DNA of 64,000 bases from Rhizobium sp. BK196 (GCF_014193255.1 NZ_JACHZB010000008.1:1-64000); one strand, 5' to 3'; shown: positions 1 through 8,659, counted from the first letter of the stretch. Translations and numbers: made by a program. Notes: generated by a model not told the origin, from the letters alone.

Positions 1-201
1 AGTCTCTTTCCACGGCATCAACACCTCCCGCCAAAAAGCGAAAAGTGTTACCCATGTCTCCGGTACGAAACGTCACCTATCTCTCGGGTCGGGCATTCCA
101 GCGATGTCCAGCAAGGTTCTTAGGCCACCGAAAATGCCGAATTCCCGATGCGCCTGCGCTTCCTGTCGTACAAAGCTCAGGTTTTTGTGAACCCGGCTCC
201 G

Positions 202-552
202 TCATTTTCCACCCCTCGATATATCCATAAATTCAACCTGTCCGCGAACGCCGAACGCCACCGCAAGATTAATGGGGTCTGCCGAATGCGGTTTCTTGAT
301 CCCGCACCCCACAAAGAAGCTCACGTTTGGAAGCGGATCGCTTTCTAAGCCTTCGATTCTAGAGCAATTCGCAAAACGTATTCGATCTGCTTCTCCGGAT
401 TCAGTAAGATATCTCTTTAATATATCTATCGTCTGCTCTTCCGGGCTTTTGTGTGACTGGAGCGTTTCTCCATACACATAGATGGCCAACATACAAAATA
501 CGAAAGATAATACTACCCAACGACACAGCGTCTTACCGGGAGGAAAAATCAT
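202..552 (-). CDS. Hypothetical secreted or membrane-anchored protein
   Basis: 116 residues. The N-terminus has a basic/polar stretch and then a hydrophobic run of about 18 residues (roughly 12-29), so it looks like a signal peptide or a single membrane anchor. The rest is soluble, with cysteines near residues 63 and 83 that could form a disulfide. The ATG at 552 has an AGG six bases upstream. It is transcribed divergently from the secreted protein that begins at 709. I do not recognise the family. The DNA here is richer in A+T than the rest of the window, which fits accessory DNA. Confidence 0.6.
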   Translation of the reverse strand: MIFPPGKTLCRWVVLSFVFCMLAIYVYGETLQSHKSPEEQTIDILKRYLTESGEADRIRFANCSRIEGLESDPLPNVSFFVGCGIKKPHSADPINLAVAFGVRGQVEFMDISRGGK

Positions 553-708
553 TCTGTACCTGTAGATGCGACTGAAATCAGGGGTTGGCTTATATGCTGA
601 ATTCCTTTTTTGTTTATGGCAATTGTCAATCGCGCATCCGGGAAGGCCAAAATTGGTATCGGCGGCGGGACAGCCTGATAGTTCGTCTGAAGAACATGCA
701 AACTGGGG

Positions 709-1386
709 ATGAGTTTGAAAGATTTCTTATCGGTGTGCGCCGGGATTGGGTTTCTCGCATCAGGGGCGATTGCACAAGATGCGGCGCCGGGATCGGTTGA
801 GGAGCTAATGAGCGACCTTGCGAGCACCAATCCTTTGCTGCACGCGATTTTCACAGATCATATGGATGAAGCGAAGGACATAAACGCTACCTTTCAGGCC
901 GGAGACGAGGAGGCCGCGATAAAAGCCGCAGACGCCATGATTCGAAAATACGGCAACCCCGCGTTCTCGCGTGCGAGCGACGATTCTGCGATTGAGGTGC
1001 TGAAGAGGGCGGGGGATGTCATTGGTGCTCTGGCTGATCATTATCCGCGAGGATGCATCGAGTTCGCTCATAATGATATCTCTTCCGAAGCGCTATCCAT
1101 TCCACGCGTGAGCGTGGCCTATCGGAAATATCAGGAGGCTCAACGTCTTGCATATGAGGACGGAAAGGATCGCAAACCGATTCCGAGAATGGAAATCGGA
1201 GATATGTTTCAGGTAGTTACCGAGGATCTGAAAGTAAGCAGAGCCGAGCTACATACGTTGCTGAATCCAGAAAGCGTTGCCGCCATCGAACTCTGCGCGA
1301 TCATAGGAAAGGATCTCAATATATCAGCCGTGCGGGAGCCACAGCGAGGTCAATACGCGAGGGCCAATATATCATCGAAGAAATAG
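709..1386 (+). CDS. Hypothetical periplasmic protein with signal peptide
   Basis: 225 residues. The first 22 form a typical Sec signal peptide (short basic start, hydrophobic core, then an A-I-A-Q-D cleavage region), so the mature protein is probably periplasmic. The body is mostly predicted helix with a few cysteines, and I see no catalytic motif. A run of G lies immediately before the ATG, which is too close for a good ribosome site, so the start rests mainly on the signal peptide. It stands alone between a divergent hypothetical gene and a convergent lipoprotein. Function unknown. Confidence 0.65.
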   Translation: MSLKDFLSVCAGIGFLASGAIAQDAAPGSVEELMSDLASTNPLLHAIFTDHMDEAKDINATFQAGDEEAAIKAADAMIRKYGNPAFSRASDDSAIEVLKRAGDVIGALADHYPRGCIEFAHNDISSEALSIPRVSVAYRKYQEAQRLAYEDGKDRKPIPRMEIGDMFQVVTEDLKVSRAELHTLLNPESVAAIELCAIIGKDLNISAVREPQRGQYARANISSKK

Positions 1387-1463
1387 CACTCAGTATTTTC
1401 AAATGGGAAGCGCGATATGTCGATGGTTCTCGCTTTGGCTGAGCTGGCGATGCCCGGTCCCTC

Positions 1464-1745
1464 TCAATCATCCCCGAAGATGTTGATCGGTCGGTATTGG
1501 CGGTGTGCGATCGCAAGCGTCCGATCTGGGCGAATGATATAGGTTTCCTCGACTTGCCGGCCGTACTGGTCGATGAAATTGTGCGGGAAGGTCGAGCCGA
1601 CTGGCGACTTGGTGAGCTTCGAGCGCGGCTGACCGTTATAAGTGATGCTGCCAGGAATAGGTTCGAGGCCCGGGCCGGTATAGTCGACGGTCGTGCAGCC
1701 GGCGAGCGCTAGCGCGCCAATGAGGCCAAGTGCGATCAGTTTCAT
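1464..1745 (-). CDS. Small lipoprotein, paralogue of the one at 53241-53522
   Basis: 93 residues. The frame is open further upstream, but the ATG at 1745 gives a classic lipoprotein signal with lipobox L-A-G-C at about residues 14-17, so I place the start there. The mature part opens with LEPIPGSITY, then GQPR and KLTKSP, and ends with an ETYI...PDR block. The same blocks occur in the same order, almost without gaps, in the 93-residue lipoprotein at 53241-53522. Probably membrane-anchored in the envelope. I do not recognise the family; the function is unknown. Confidence 0.8.
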   Translation of the reverse strand: MKLIALGLIGALALAGCTTVDYTGPGLEPIPGSITYNGQPRSKLTKSPVGSTFPHNFIDQYGRQVEETYIIRPDRTLAIAHRQYRPINIFGDD

Positions 1746-2105
1746 GTCGGATGCCTTTCGTTCCGCAGCATGACGCCATTCTACCGCAAATCGCCGAAAG
1801 CTCACGACACAAACGGCGTCGCTGACTTCAACCCTTCGAGAAGAGCTTTGCGACCAATAGTTTATGGCTTGGCGAAAGTGACCCCGCCGGGCATATTGCC
1901 GCTCTCGGCCCGATCTGCTAGAGCGGCGCTGTCGAAAAAGGCAGGACCGGATGAGGTAAGCCCGGTCCCTTCCACTATCGGAAGCTCTGCTCCGTGTTTC
2001 ACACGAGAACCCGCGACGTGGCCCGCATGCGAATGCGGGGCCCGGCGGCATGCGGAGCGTTAGAAAACGCACTCCTCCGGGATTTTATTCTCAAAGGAGA
2101 CAGTC
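1746..2105. other. Intergenic region, no convincing gene
   Basis: 360 bases between the lipoprotein start and the VOC gene start, so it should hold both divergent promoters. A 7-bp GGACCGG/CCGGTCC hairpin lies at 1944-1968. A 97-codon open frame on the plus strand (1770-2063) has no ribosome site and no recognisable composition, and I do not accept it as a gene. Confidence 0.5.
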
Positions 2106-2489
2106 ATGCGTTTGAACCATCTTGATTTCTACGTGCCCGATATCGCCGCTACGGCGGATTTCTTCCTGCGTTATTTCGGCCTGTCATTGCAGGGGATGAA
2201 CGAGCGGATCGGCCGGGCGATCCTTCATGACGAGCAGGGCATCGAAATCGTCTTGAGCCGCCCGCTGCCGAAATTCGGCGGTGCCGACCAGGTGGAATTG
2301 CAGCGGCAGACCTATCATATCGGCTTCATCCTCGCCGAAAGATCGGATGTCGACCGGCTATATGAGTGCCTGCTGGCAGATGATGCCGCTATCTCAGGAC
2401 CGCCTGCCGCCATTCGCGGCGGCTGGCTCTTCTATTGCACTGCGCCCGGCAACATTCTTGTCGAAGTCGGTTGGCGTCCACCAGTCTGA
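2106..2489 (+). CDS. VOC (glyoxalase/bleomycin-resistance) family protein
   Basis: 127 residues, the usual length of a single-module vicinal-oxygen-chelate protein. It begins MRLNHLDFYV, with the expected first-strand His, followed by a helix ending FFLRYFGLSL. A mid-protein His (YHIGF) and a C-terminal Glu (LVEVGW) complete the likely metal-ligand set H/H/E. The ATG follows AAGGAGACAGTC, a strong ribosome site. Members include glyoxalases, dioxygenases and antibiotic-binding proteins, and the substrate cannot be read from the sequence. It is monocistronic and converges on the chemoreceptor gene. Confidence 0.85.
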   Translation: MRLNHLDFYVPDIAATADFFLRYFGLSLQGMNERIGRAILHDEQGIEIVLSRPLPKFGGADQVELQRQTYHIGFILAERSDVDRLYECLLADDAAISGPPAAIRGGWLFYCTAPGNILVEVGWRPPV

Positions 2490-2504
2490 AGAGAGACCCG
2501 AAAC

Positions 2505-2530
2505 GAAAATGGGCGGCCGAAGCCGCCCAT
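2505..2530 (-). terminator. Rho-independent terminator of the chemoreceptor gene
   Basis: A perfect 9-bp stem (2509-2517 with 2522-2530) closes a 4-base CGAA loop. Read on the minus strand it is followed by a U-rich tail. It lies about 25 bases past the stop of the minus-strand chemoreceptor gene. Confidence 0.65.
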
Positions 2531-2553
2531 CCTCACTCAATCACGACATCAGC

Positions 2554-4554
2554 TCAGAATTCAGTCCAGTCGGCTTCCTGGCTGTTGGATGGAGCGGTTG
2601 TGCTGTTCATACCAAAGGCGCTGGCGATCTTCTGGCCGAGGGCGCGGGCTGGCGAAGCCGCCGGGCGCGCGGTGCTTTCGGCAACGCGGACCGGGGCTCT
2701 TGCGGCCGGTCGTGCGGCGGCGCGCGGAGCGGGCGGTGCCGTCGGGATCGACGCGCGCGCGACGAAGCCGCCGGTGCCCGACAGGCGGAACTGGCCGAGC
2801 AGGTTGTTGAGCGCCGTTGCTTCAGTCGCAAGATTGTAGCTTGCCGCGGTGGATTCCTCGACCATGGCCGCATTCTGCTGCGTGCCTTGGTCCATGGTGT
2901 TGACGGCGGTGTTGATCTCCTGGAGGCCGATTGACTGTTCGCGGGCGGCTTCGGCGATCGCATGGACGTGCTGGTTGATTTCCTGCACTTCGGAGACGAT
3001 CGCATCGAGCGCCTTGCCCGTTTCCCCGACCAGCGAGACGCCGGTCTGCACATGCGTGCCGGATGTGGTGATCAGCGCCTTGATTTCCTTGGCGGCGTTT
3101 GCAGATCGCTGGGCGAGTTCGCGCACTTCCTGGGCGACGACGGCAAAGCCCTTGCCGGCATCGCCTGCGCGCGCAGCCTCGACGCCGGCATTCAACGCCA
3201 GCAGGTTCGTCTGGAAGGCGATATCGTCGATGACACCGATGATATTGCCGATCTCGACGGAAGACTGCTCGATCTGCTGCATGGCAGCAACCGCCTTGCG
3301 GACGACGTCGCCGGATTTCTCTGCACCAAGGCGGGTGAGGGCAACGAGCTGGCTTGCTTCTTCGGCGCGCTTTGCCGCGTCCTTCACCGTCGTGGTGATC
3401 TCTTCGAGCGCTGCTGCCGTTTCTTCGACGGACGCTGCCTGCTGCTCGGTGCGCTTCGAAAGCTCGTCGGCAGACGACCGGATTTCGTTGGCGCCGGCGC
3501 TAATGGCACGGGCGTTCGAACCGACCGTGTTCATCGTCTCGTTGAGCTTTTCGACGGAATTGTTGAAGTCTTGGCGCAGATCCTCGAGATGCGCGACGAA
3601 AGGCGTTTCGATATGCGAGACCAGATCACCCGCCGAGAGCCGGCGCAGACCGTCGCCGAGTGCGCTGACCGCGCGCTCGAGCTCGGCAGCTTCCGCGGTC
3701 TTCTGCGCTTCACGTTCGCGGCGCTCGTTGTCGCTGAGGCTGCGTTCGGCTTCGGCGCGGGCTTCGAGCTGGATGCGCTCGATCGCATTGTCACGGAAGA
3801 CCGAGACCGCTTCCGCCATCTTGCCGACTTCGTCGCGGCGGTCGAGGCCGGCGATTTCGCTGTCCGTGTCGCCTTCTGCCAGGCCGGTCATCCGATCGCG
3901 CAGCTTTGCCATGGGGGTGGTGATGCCGATCTGGGCGACGACGACACCGAGACCGATGGCGCCGATGACGGCAATGCCGATGAGCGTGAAGCAGAGGTTG
4001 ATGCGGTCGTTGACGGCGGCCGAGAGCGCGTCGCCACCGTCGTTGAGAGTGCTCATCATCGCGTCGTTATTGGCCGTCATCTTCGGCGTCAGCACGTTCA
4101 ACTTAGAATTCATCTGCGCAACGGTCTGTTGAACGGCGGCGCTATCCTTGGCCCTTGCTTGTTCGGTCACCTTGTCAGAAAGGACTGCCAGTTCATCGAT
4201 ACCCGCCAGGATTTCCTCGATCGCCGCCTTGCGGCTCGGTACCAGCTCGAGCGCCTGTTTCAACCGGTCTCGAGCCTGCGGCAGCTTGCTGGGCGTGGAA
4301 ATCGCCGTTGCGAAGGCCGGGGTATCAGGTTTGATGTTGGCAAGCATGCTCGCCTGCAGCACGGCGGAGACAATCGAGGCGCTGGCGCGCGACCCTTGCA
4401 TTGCAGCGACGGCTTCATGATCGATGAAGGCGCTGTAGGTCGCATCCGCGCCGCGGAATTCGGAAATGATGTAAATCAGCCCGCCCATCGCGATCACCCC
4501 GAGAAGCGCGACGACAGAGATGATTTTTGTACGGATTTTCAGATGTTTCAGCAT
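2554..4554 (-). CDS. Methyl-accepting chemotaxis protein
   Basis: Inner-membrane chemoreceptor, 666 residues from the ATG at 4554; the frame opens nine codons further upstream, but MLKHLKIRTK is the typical beginning. TM1 is at about residues 9-31, followed by a periplasmic helical sensor of about 150 residues and TM2 at about 186-210. Then come a HAMP region, a second HAMP-like segment and a long cytoplasmic coiled coil. The hairpin tip at about 443-488 contains LLALNAGVEAARAGD and GFAVVAQEVRELAQRSA, the CheA/CheW contact region. The last five residues, DWTEF, match the CheR/CheB-tethering pentapeptide seen at the ends of some chemoreceptors. No chemotaxis genes are adjacent, so it is an orphan receptor with unknown ligand. 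Confidence 0.95.
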   Translation of the reverse strand: MLKHLKIRTKIISVVALLGVIAMGGLIYIISEFRGADATYSAFIDHEAVAAMQGSRASASIVSAVLQASMLANIKPDTPAFATAISTPSKLPQARDRLKQALELVPSRKAAIEEILAGIDELAVLSDKVTEQARAKDSAAVQQTVAQMNSKLNVLTPKMTANNDAMMSTLNDGGDALSAAVNDRINLCFTLIGIAVIGAIGLGVVVAQIGITTPMAKLRDRMTGLAEGDTDSEIAGLDRRDEVGKMAEAVSVFRDNAIERIQLEARAEAERSLSDNERREREAQKTAEAAELERAVSALGDGLRRLSAGDLVSHIETPFVAHLEDLRQDFNNSVEKLNETMNTVGSNARAISAGANEIRSSADELSKRTEQQAASVEETAAALEEITTTVKDAAKRAEEASQLVALTRLGAEKSGDVVRKAVAAMQQIEQSSVEIGNIIGVIDDIAFQTNLLALNAGVEAARAGDAGKGFAVVAQEVRELAQRSANAAKEIKALITTSGTHVQTGVSLVGETGKALDAIVSEVQEINQHVHAIAEAAREQSIGLQEINTAVNTMDQGTQQNAAMVEESTAASYNLATEATALNNLLGQFRLSGTGGFVARASIPTAPPAPRAAARPAARAPVRVAESTARPAASPARALGQKIASAFGMNSTTAPSNSQEADWTEF

Positions 4555-5007
4555 GGAAATGTCACCCGATGAGCCGGGCATGTTGCTGACCCGGTGTGCT
4601 TGAAATCACTTGTTGCAGAATGATTCTTTGGTATGGCGCTGGTGGGATACCTTAGGAGCTTCGACATGCGCATCATGCGGTCGGCCGGTGGGGTCGATGT
4701 CGTCGCACCAAATAAGATGGGATATTGTTTAATTCCGCGCTAACGGTATCGGGTGATTCCCCGCAAAATGTGTGGGGCATGGCTGTCTCGCGTCCAGGGA
4801 TAAATAAATACAATTTATGCGAAATTTTGTGTGACGGCGTTCGCCTCGCAGCTCACGAAATACTTGTCTTGAAGGCGGCGGCATGTGCTTTTGATTCCGT
4901 CCTGTCGCAAGGTGCCGCCCAACCGGACTATATTCCGCGATGGATATGATTCTGTTACATCTCAGCCTGTGGCCAAGCGCCGCTTCTGACCCCCGAGGCA
5001 GGTTATA
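4555..5007. other. Intergenic region between divergent genes
   Basis: 453 bases holding the promoters of the chemoreceptor (minus) and the binding protein (plus). The middle (about 4700-4830) is A+T-rich compared with its surroundings. I see no gene, no clear RNA and no strong repeat. Confidence 0.5.
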
Positions 5008-5883
5008 ATGGTGCAATCTAAGCTGGCGTTTCCGGCCCTCAGGAGGATTTTTGTCCTCTGCCTGTTTTCGTTTGCGCTGTTTTCGGCGTTTTCCGTTTTT
5101 GCGCAGCAATCGGGCCTCTCCGTGCCGCTGCTTTTCGATTCCCGCGAGCGCCTGGCCAAGCCCGATCTCTCCTCGCTCGTGCGCCTGCGTTTCCTGACCT
5201 CGGTGGACTTCCCGCCCTTCAATTTCACCGACCAGAACGGCAAGCTCTCCGGCTTCAACGTCGATCTCGCCCGCGAGATCTGCACCGAGCTGGAGATCGC
5301 CGACAAGTGCCAGATCCAGGCGCTGCCCTTTGCCGACCTGCAGAAAGCGCTGGCCGGCTTGCAGGGTGACGCCGTCATCGCCGGCCTCGCCGTCACGCCC
5401 GAGCTGCGCCGCGAGTTCCTCTTCTCCCGCCCTTATCTGATGCTGCCGGCCCGCTTCGTCCGCAATACGGCCGCCTCGGTGACCGGAACGACGGCGGCCG
5501 GCCTCGCCGGCCATTCCGTCGGCGTCGTCAAGGGCACGGTGCATGAGGCGATGCTTGCTGCCTTTTTCCCCGCCATCAAGGCTCAGGCCTTTGACAATAA
5601 GGAAGCGCTGCTGACGGCCTTGAAGGGACGTAAGATCGATGCTGCCTTCGCCGATGCGCTGCAGCTTTCCTTCTGGGTCGCTTCGTCGGCTTCGGACAAA
5701 TGCTGCGCCCTGTTCGATGGTCCCTATCTGTCCGAGCATTTTCTGGGCGAGGGCATGACGATCATGCTGCGCCAGAACGACAGCGTGCTGACGGCAGCGA
5801 TCGACCACGCGCTGGCAACGCTCTCGCGCAATGGCCGCCTGCAGGAACTCTATCTGCGTTATTTCCCTTACGGGCTCTACTAG
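5008..5883 (+). CDS. Periplasmic substrate-binding protein, family 3 type
   Basis: 291 residues with an N-terminal signal peptide (hydrophobic core at about 13-30 ending in FAQQ). The mature part shows the family-3 extracellular solute-binding pattern: a first strand ending VDFPPFNFTD, GKLSGFNVDLAREI, a central AGLAVTPELRREFLFSRPY, and later VGVVKGT. Such proteins usually deliver amino acids or other small polar compounds to an ABC importer. No permease or ATPase gene is adjacent, so it is either an orphan component or a sensor-like binding protein. The ligand cannot be told from the sequence. Confidence 0.9.
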   Translation: MVQSKLAFPALRRIFVLCLFSFALFSAFSVFAQQSGLSVPLLFDSRERLAKPDLSSLVRLRFLTSVDFPPFNFTDQNGKLSGFNVDLAREICTELEIADKCQIQALPFADLQKALAGLQGDAVIAGLAVTPELRREFLFSRPYLMLPARFVRNTAASVTGTTAAGLAGHSVGVVKGTVHEAMLAAFFPAIKAQAFDNKEALLTALKGRKIDAAFADALQLSFWVASSASDKCCALFDGPYLSEHFLGEGMTIMLRQNDSVLTAAIDHALATLSRNGRLQELYLRYFPYGLY

Positions 5884-5980
5884 CAATTCCAGCAAAAGTG
5901 TGTAGCGGTTTTGCGTCCGGAATTGCGTAAAAACAAATAGATGGAGCATTTCCGGGTTTCGAAGAAAAACGGAAATGCTC
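5884..5980. repeat. Two-hairpin intergenic palindromic repeat
   Basis: The first hairpin pairs CAATTCC (5884-5890) with GGAATTG (5919-5925) and, inside it, GCAAAA (5892-5897) with TTTTGC (5909-5914). The second is a perfect 11-bp stem, 5944-5954 with 5970-5980. The pattern resembles mosaic palindromes common between genes in rhizobia. A related copy of the first hairpin is at 39214-39247. It may also serve as a terminator between the convergent genes on either side. Confidence 0.7.
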
Positions 5981-5996
5981 TAAATCCGATGAAGCT

Positions 5997-6410
5997 TTAG
6001 CCCTTGCGGAAGCGGGCGATCGCGCTGCGCTCGATGGCAGCGCAGGTCAGTTTATCGAGGCCGAGGCGATCGCGCAGCAGGCTGAGCAGCCGCAGTTCTT
6101 CGGCCTTGACGGAAAGATCCGCGGAGGCGACTTCGACCGCTAGCGCATAGGCCGTGTCGTAGAGCCGGGCAGGCAACGTATCGCGCACGGTCTCCAGCAC
6201 CACATCCAGCCCTTCCGGACCGGCCAGCAGCGAGGCGCAGTCGCGAGCGACGGAGATCAGATTGTCGTCGTCGAAATCGCGGAACACCGGCAGGAAGCCG
6301 ATGAGCTGGCCGATCCTCTCCAATTCCCGGTCGTTCATGGTGCTGTCGACGGCAGATGCCATCACCATCACATAGATCAGCGCGTCATGGGCGGAAAGCG
6401 GCTTGTTCAT
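5997..6410 (-). CDS. TerB family protein
   Basis: 137 residues, all-helical and acidic, with the TerB-type layout: an early helix with MVMASAVDSTMNDRELERIG, a central helix around ISVARDC, and YALAVEVASADLSVKAEE in the second half repeating the acidic metal-binding theme. TerB-like proteins were first found in tellurite-resistance operons but are widespread, and their biochemical role is poorly defined. No other ter genes are nearby, so a tellurite role should not be assumed. Probably cytoplasmic. Start ATG at 6410. Confidence 0.85.
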   Translation of the reverse strand: MNKPLSAHDALIYVMVMASAVDSTMNDRELERIGQLIGFLPVFRDFDDDNLISVARDCASLLAGPEGLDVVLETVRDTLPARLYDTAYALAVEVASADLSVKAEELRLLSLLRDRLGLDKLTCAAIERSAIARFRKG

Positions 6411-6458
6411 GTCTGATTCCCTCTTCGATGAGCGGAGATTAGGAATTGGCGATCTCTA

Positions 6459-7220
6459 TTACAAGGGAGCGGCGGTTTCGGGCCGGGGCGCAGCCGCCGG
6501 CCTGCGGCGCGGGTCCTCGCCGTGAATGCCCTGTTTTGCCTGCTTTGCCTTTTCGCCGGCAGCGTCAAGCGGTGAGCCCGGCTGCGCCTCCACCCAGCCG
6601 TTTTCGACCAGCCATGTGCCGATATCCTGCTGCCCCAGCCGGCAGGCAGCACTTGCCATATCCTCCCATGCGTCGGAAGGCAGGTCGCAATCGATCGCGC
6701 GGTTGCGCAGGTAAAGCCGCAGCGCCGTCTTCGCCATCATGCCGCATGGCCACTGCTTGCCATCCGATCCGCAACTCTTGTCGGTGGGCGTCTCGATGAC
6801 ATTGGCGATCTGCAGCCTGCGTTTGCCGAAGGAGAGGATGCCGGCGCTCTCCACCGTCGGCCGCAACAGTTCCACGCTGTCCTTTCCGTCCGGTGCGGGC
6901 GGCACCGTCTCAGCCGTCGCGGGAGCGTCTTGCGCCGTTTTATCCATCGGCGCATTTTCGGCGGAACCCTTTGCATTTTCAGGCGGAGCCGCTGCCGGGT
7001 TTGACGGTGCAGGCTCGGTTGTCCGGGCGATCAGTGCCGCATCCTCCTCGGTCAAAGATGCAGCCGGATTTGCCACATCGGGCAGCGCCGCGGCCACGTT
7101 TCCGGCATCGGCGTCAGATGACAGACCTCCGCCCCCATTAAGCCGCGCTTGCCCGGCCAAGAGCAGGCCGACCACAACCGCCATCCCCGCGATACCTGTG
7201 ATCAAGGCTGCAGGGCGCAT
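6459..7220 (-). CDS. Membrane-anchored SNase-like (thermonuclease-fold) protein
   Basis: 253 residues from the ATG at 7220. A hydrophobic segment at about 5-24 is a signal anchor, followed by a Pro/Ala-rich linker of about 100 residues. The C-terminal 110 residues resemble the staphylococcal-nuclease fold seen in many alphaproteobacterial proteins (a strand ending LSFGKRRLQI, then MAKTALRLYLRNRAIDCDL, and WLVENGWVEA). The usual catalytic motifs with a G-D motif and spaced Arg/Glu are not obvious, so nuclease activity is doubtful. It starts 10 bases after the stop of the S24 regulator and is surely co-transcribed with it. The function of the pair is unknown. Confidence 0.8.
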   Translation of the reverse strand: MRPAALITGIAGMAVVVGLLLAGQARLNGGGGLSSDADAGNVAAALPDVANPAASLTEEDAALIARTTEPAPSNPAAAPPENAKGSAENAPMDKTAQDAPATAETVPPAPDGKDSVELLRPTVESAGILSFGKRRLQIANVIETPTDKSCGSDGKQWPCGMMAKTALRLYLRNRAIDCDLPSDAWEDMASAACRLGQQDIGTWLVENGWVEAQPGSPLDAAGEKAKQAKQGIHGEDPRRRPAAAPRPETAAPL

Positions 7221-7230
7221 GATTATTTTC

Positions 7231-7896
7231 CTATTGGCTGGCCCAGATGATGCGGGCAATCCATTCGACGTCGGAAAGCTCGATCGTCCGGTTGGGATGT
7301 TCGGGATTGAGCGACAAAAGTTCGATGGAGCGCGGGCTCTGGCGCAGGAGCACCTTGGCCATGACCTCGCCCTCGCGTGTCTTGACGACGACACGATCGT
7401 TGCGGCGCACCTGCGCACCGGGCTCTACGATCAGCACATCGCCGTCGCGATAGAGCGGCATCATGCTCTCGCCCTGTACCTCAAGCGCATAGACGCCGGC
7501 CTTCTGTGAGGGGCCGGCCGGAAATTCCACTACATCCCAGCCCTGGCCTGCAGGAAAACCGCCATCGTCGAAAAAGCCGCCGGCACCCGCCTGCGCAAAG
7601 CCGAGCAGCGGAATGGAGCTTCCCTGCGACGCAAAAATACCCTCCGGCAGGCTGGCGGCCGCGCCCGCCGGCCGCATGAAGCCGAGGAACTGCTCCATGC
7701 TCGCTCCCGTCGCCTCCAGCACCTTGGCGATGGATTCCGTCGAAGGCCAGCGCAGGCGTCCGTCCGACGAAAGCCGTTTGGATTTGTTGAAGGAGGTCGG
7801 ATCGAGCCCCGCCCGTCGCGCAAGACCAGACGGCGTCAGGTCATGCCTTTCGGCAAGCCTGTCGATCGCTCCCCAGATCTGGTCATGTGACAGCAT
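7231..7896 (-). CDS. HTH transcriptional regulator with LexA-like S24 peptidase domain
   Basis: 221 residues. The N-terminal helix-turn-helix (about 5-65) includes LTPSGLARRAGLDPTSFNKSKR. The C-terminal S24 domain keeps the catalytic dyad: Ser in VQGESMMPLY and Lys in RVVVKTREGEV. An Ala-Gly-rich segment (FAQAGAGGFF) lies where LexA and CI-type repressors cut themselves. By family knowledge such proteins are repressors that self-cleave on RecA filaments, but constitutive or non-cleaving members exist. It heads a two-gene operon with the SNase-like protein. No prophage genes are nearby, so it is not obviously a phage repressor. Confidence 0.9.
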   Translation of the reverse strand: MLSHDQIWGAIDRLAERHDLTPSGLARRAGLDPTSFNKSKRLSSDGRLRWPSTESIAKVLEATGASMEQFLGFMRPAGAAASLPEGIFASQGSSIPLLGFAQAGAGGFFDDGGFPAGQGWDVVEFPAGPSQKAGVYALEVQGESMMPLYRDGDVLIVEPGAQVRRNDRVVVKTREGEVMAKVLLRQSPRSIELLSLNPEHPNRTIELSDVEWIARIIWASQ

Positions 7897-8011
7897 ATGC
7901 GTCCGGTCCCGCGGTCCGTCCGGCCGCTTTCTATCGCCGGCAGATTAACCGAGGCATTTCCTCGAGTAAAGCGAAAATGAGGAATAAAATCCTGTCGGCG
8001 GATGGTTCGGC

Positions 8012-8659
8012 TCAGGCGACCATCGCCATATTGATCTTGCCGAGTTGGATGACCGCCTGCGTACGGCTGTCGACGTTGAGCTTCAAGAGGATGGCCGAGA
8101 CATGCGCCTTGATCGTCGCTTCGGAAACGCCGAGTTCGTAGGCGATCTGCTTGTTCAAGAGCCCTTCGCCGAGCATGGTCAGCACCCGGCTCTGCTGCGG
8201 TGTCAGCGTATGCAGGCGGTGGATGAGGTCGGCGACATCGGGGTCTTGTTCCTGTCCGTCGCGATAGCTCTCCGGCGTGGCAATGTCGCCCGCGAGAACT
8301 GTCAGGATACTGCGGCGGATATCCTCGATGCCCGAGGATTTCGAAATGAAGCCGGAAGCGCCGAGCTCTAGTGCCCGGCGGATCGTCGTGGTGTCATCGG
8401 TTGCCGAGATGATGACGATCGGCAGGCTGACGAATTCGGAGCGCAGCGCCATCAGCCCGGAAAAACCGCTGACTCCAGGCATGGCGAGATCGAGCAGCAT
8501 CAGGTCCGCATCCGGGTGCTCGGCCGCGGCCGTTCTCGCCGCGGAGAAGTCCCCGGCTTCGACGATCTCCTGCCGTCCGTCCATGCCGGTCACCGCCTGC
8601 CGCAACGCGTCGCGGAAAAGCGGGTGGTCGTCAGCGATGATGATGGTCTGTTCCTGCAT
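8012..8659 (-). CDS. NarL/FixJ family response regulator, CrbR-like
   Basis: 215 residues. The receiver domain (about 5-120) has IIADDHPLFRDAL with the acidic pocket, the phosphoacceptor Asp in LMLLDLAMPG, and Lys in GFISKSSG. The C-terminal LuxR-type HTH (about 148-210) contains LTPQQSRVLTMLGEG and NKQIAYELGVSEATIKAHV. No kinase is adjacent. The receiver start resembles response regulators that pair with SLC5-domain hybrid kinases, such as CrbR of Vibrio and Pseudomonas, which controls acetate use. Such a kinase is present at 39964-43464. The pairing is inference. Confidence 0.9.
   Translation of the reverse strand: MQEQTIIIADDHPLFRDALRQAVTGMDGRQEIVEAGDFSAARTAAAEHPDADLMLLDLAMPGVSGFSGLMALRSEFVSLPIVIISATDDTTTIRRALELGASGFISKSSGIEDIRRSILTVLAGDIATPESYRDGQEQDPDVADLIHRLHTLTPQQSRVLTMLGEGLLNKQIAYELGVSEATIKAHVSAILLKLNVDSRTQAVIQLGKINMAMVA

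Noticed and set aside
1770..2063. A 97-codon open frame upstream of the VOC gene
   Set aside because: It has no ribosome site, no signal or motif, and an unusual composition; the region must hold two promoters.
2962..4572. A 536-codon open frame on the plus strand
   Set aside because: It lies opposite the chemoreceptor gene, whose domains, pentapeptide and terminator are clear. High GC content leaves long antisense frames open by chance, and the product has no recognisable motif.
4729..5949. A 406-codon open frame on the minus strand
   Set aside because: It runs opposite the binding-protein gene with its clear signal peptide and family blocks. The predicted product is Arg/Gly-rich without motif.
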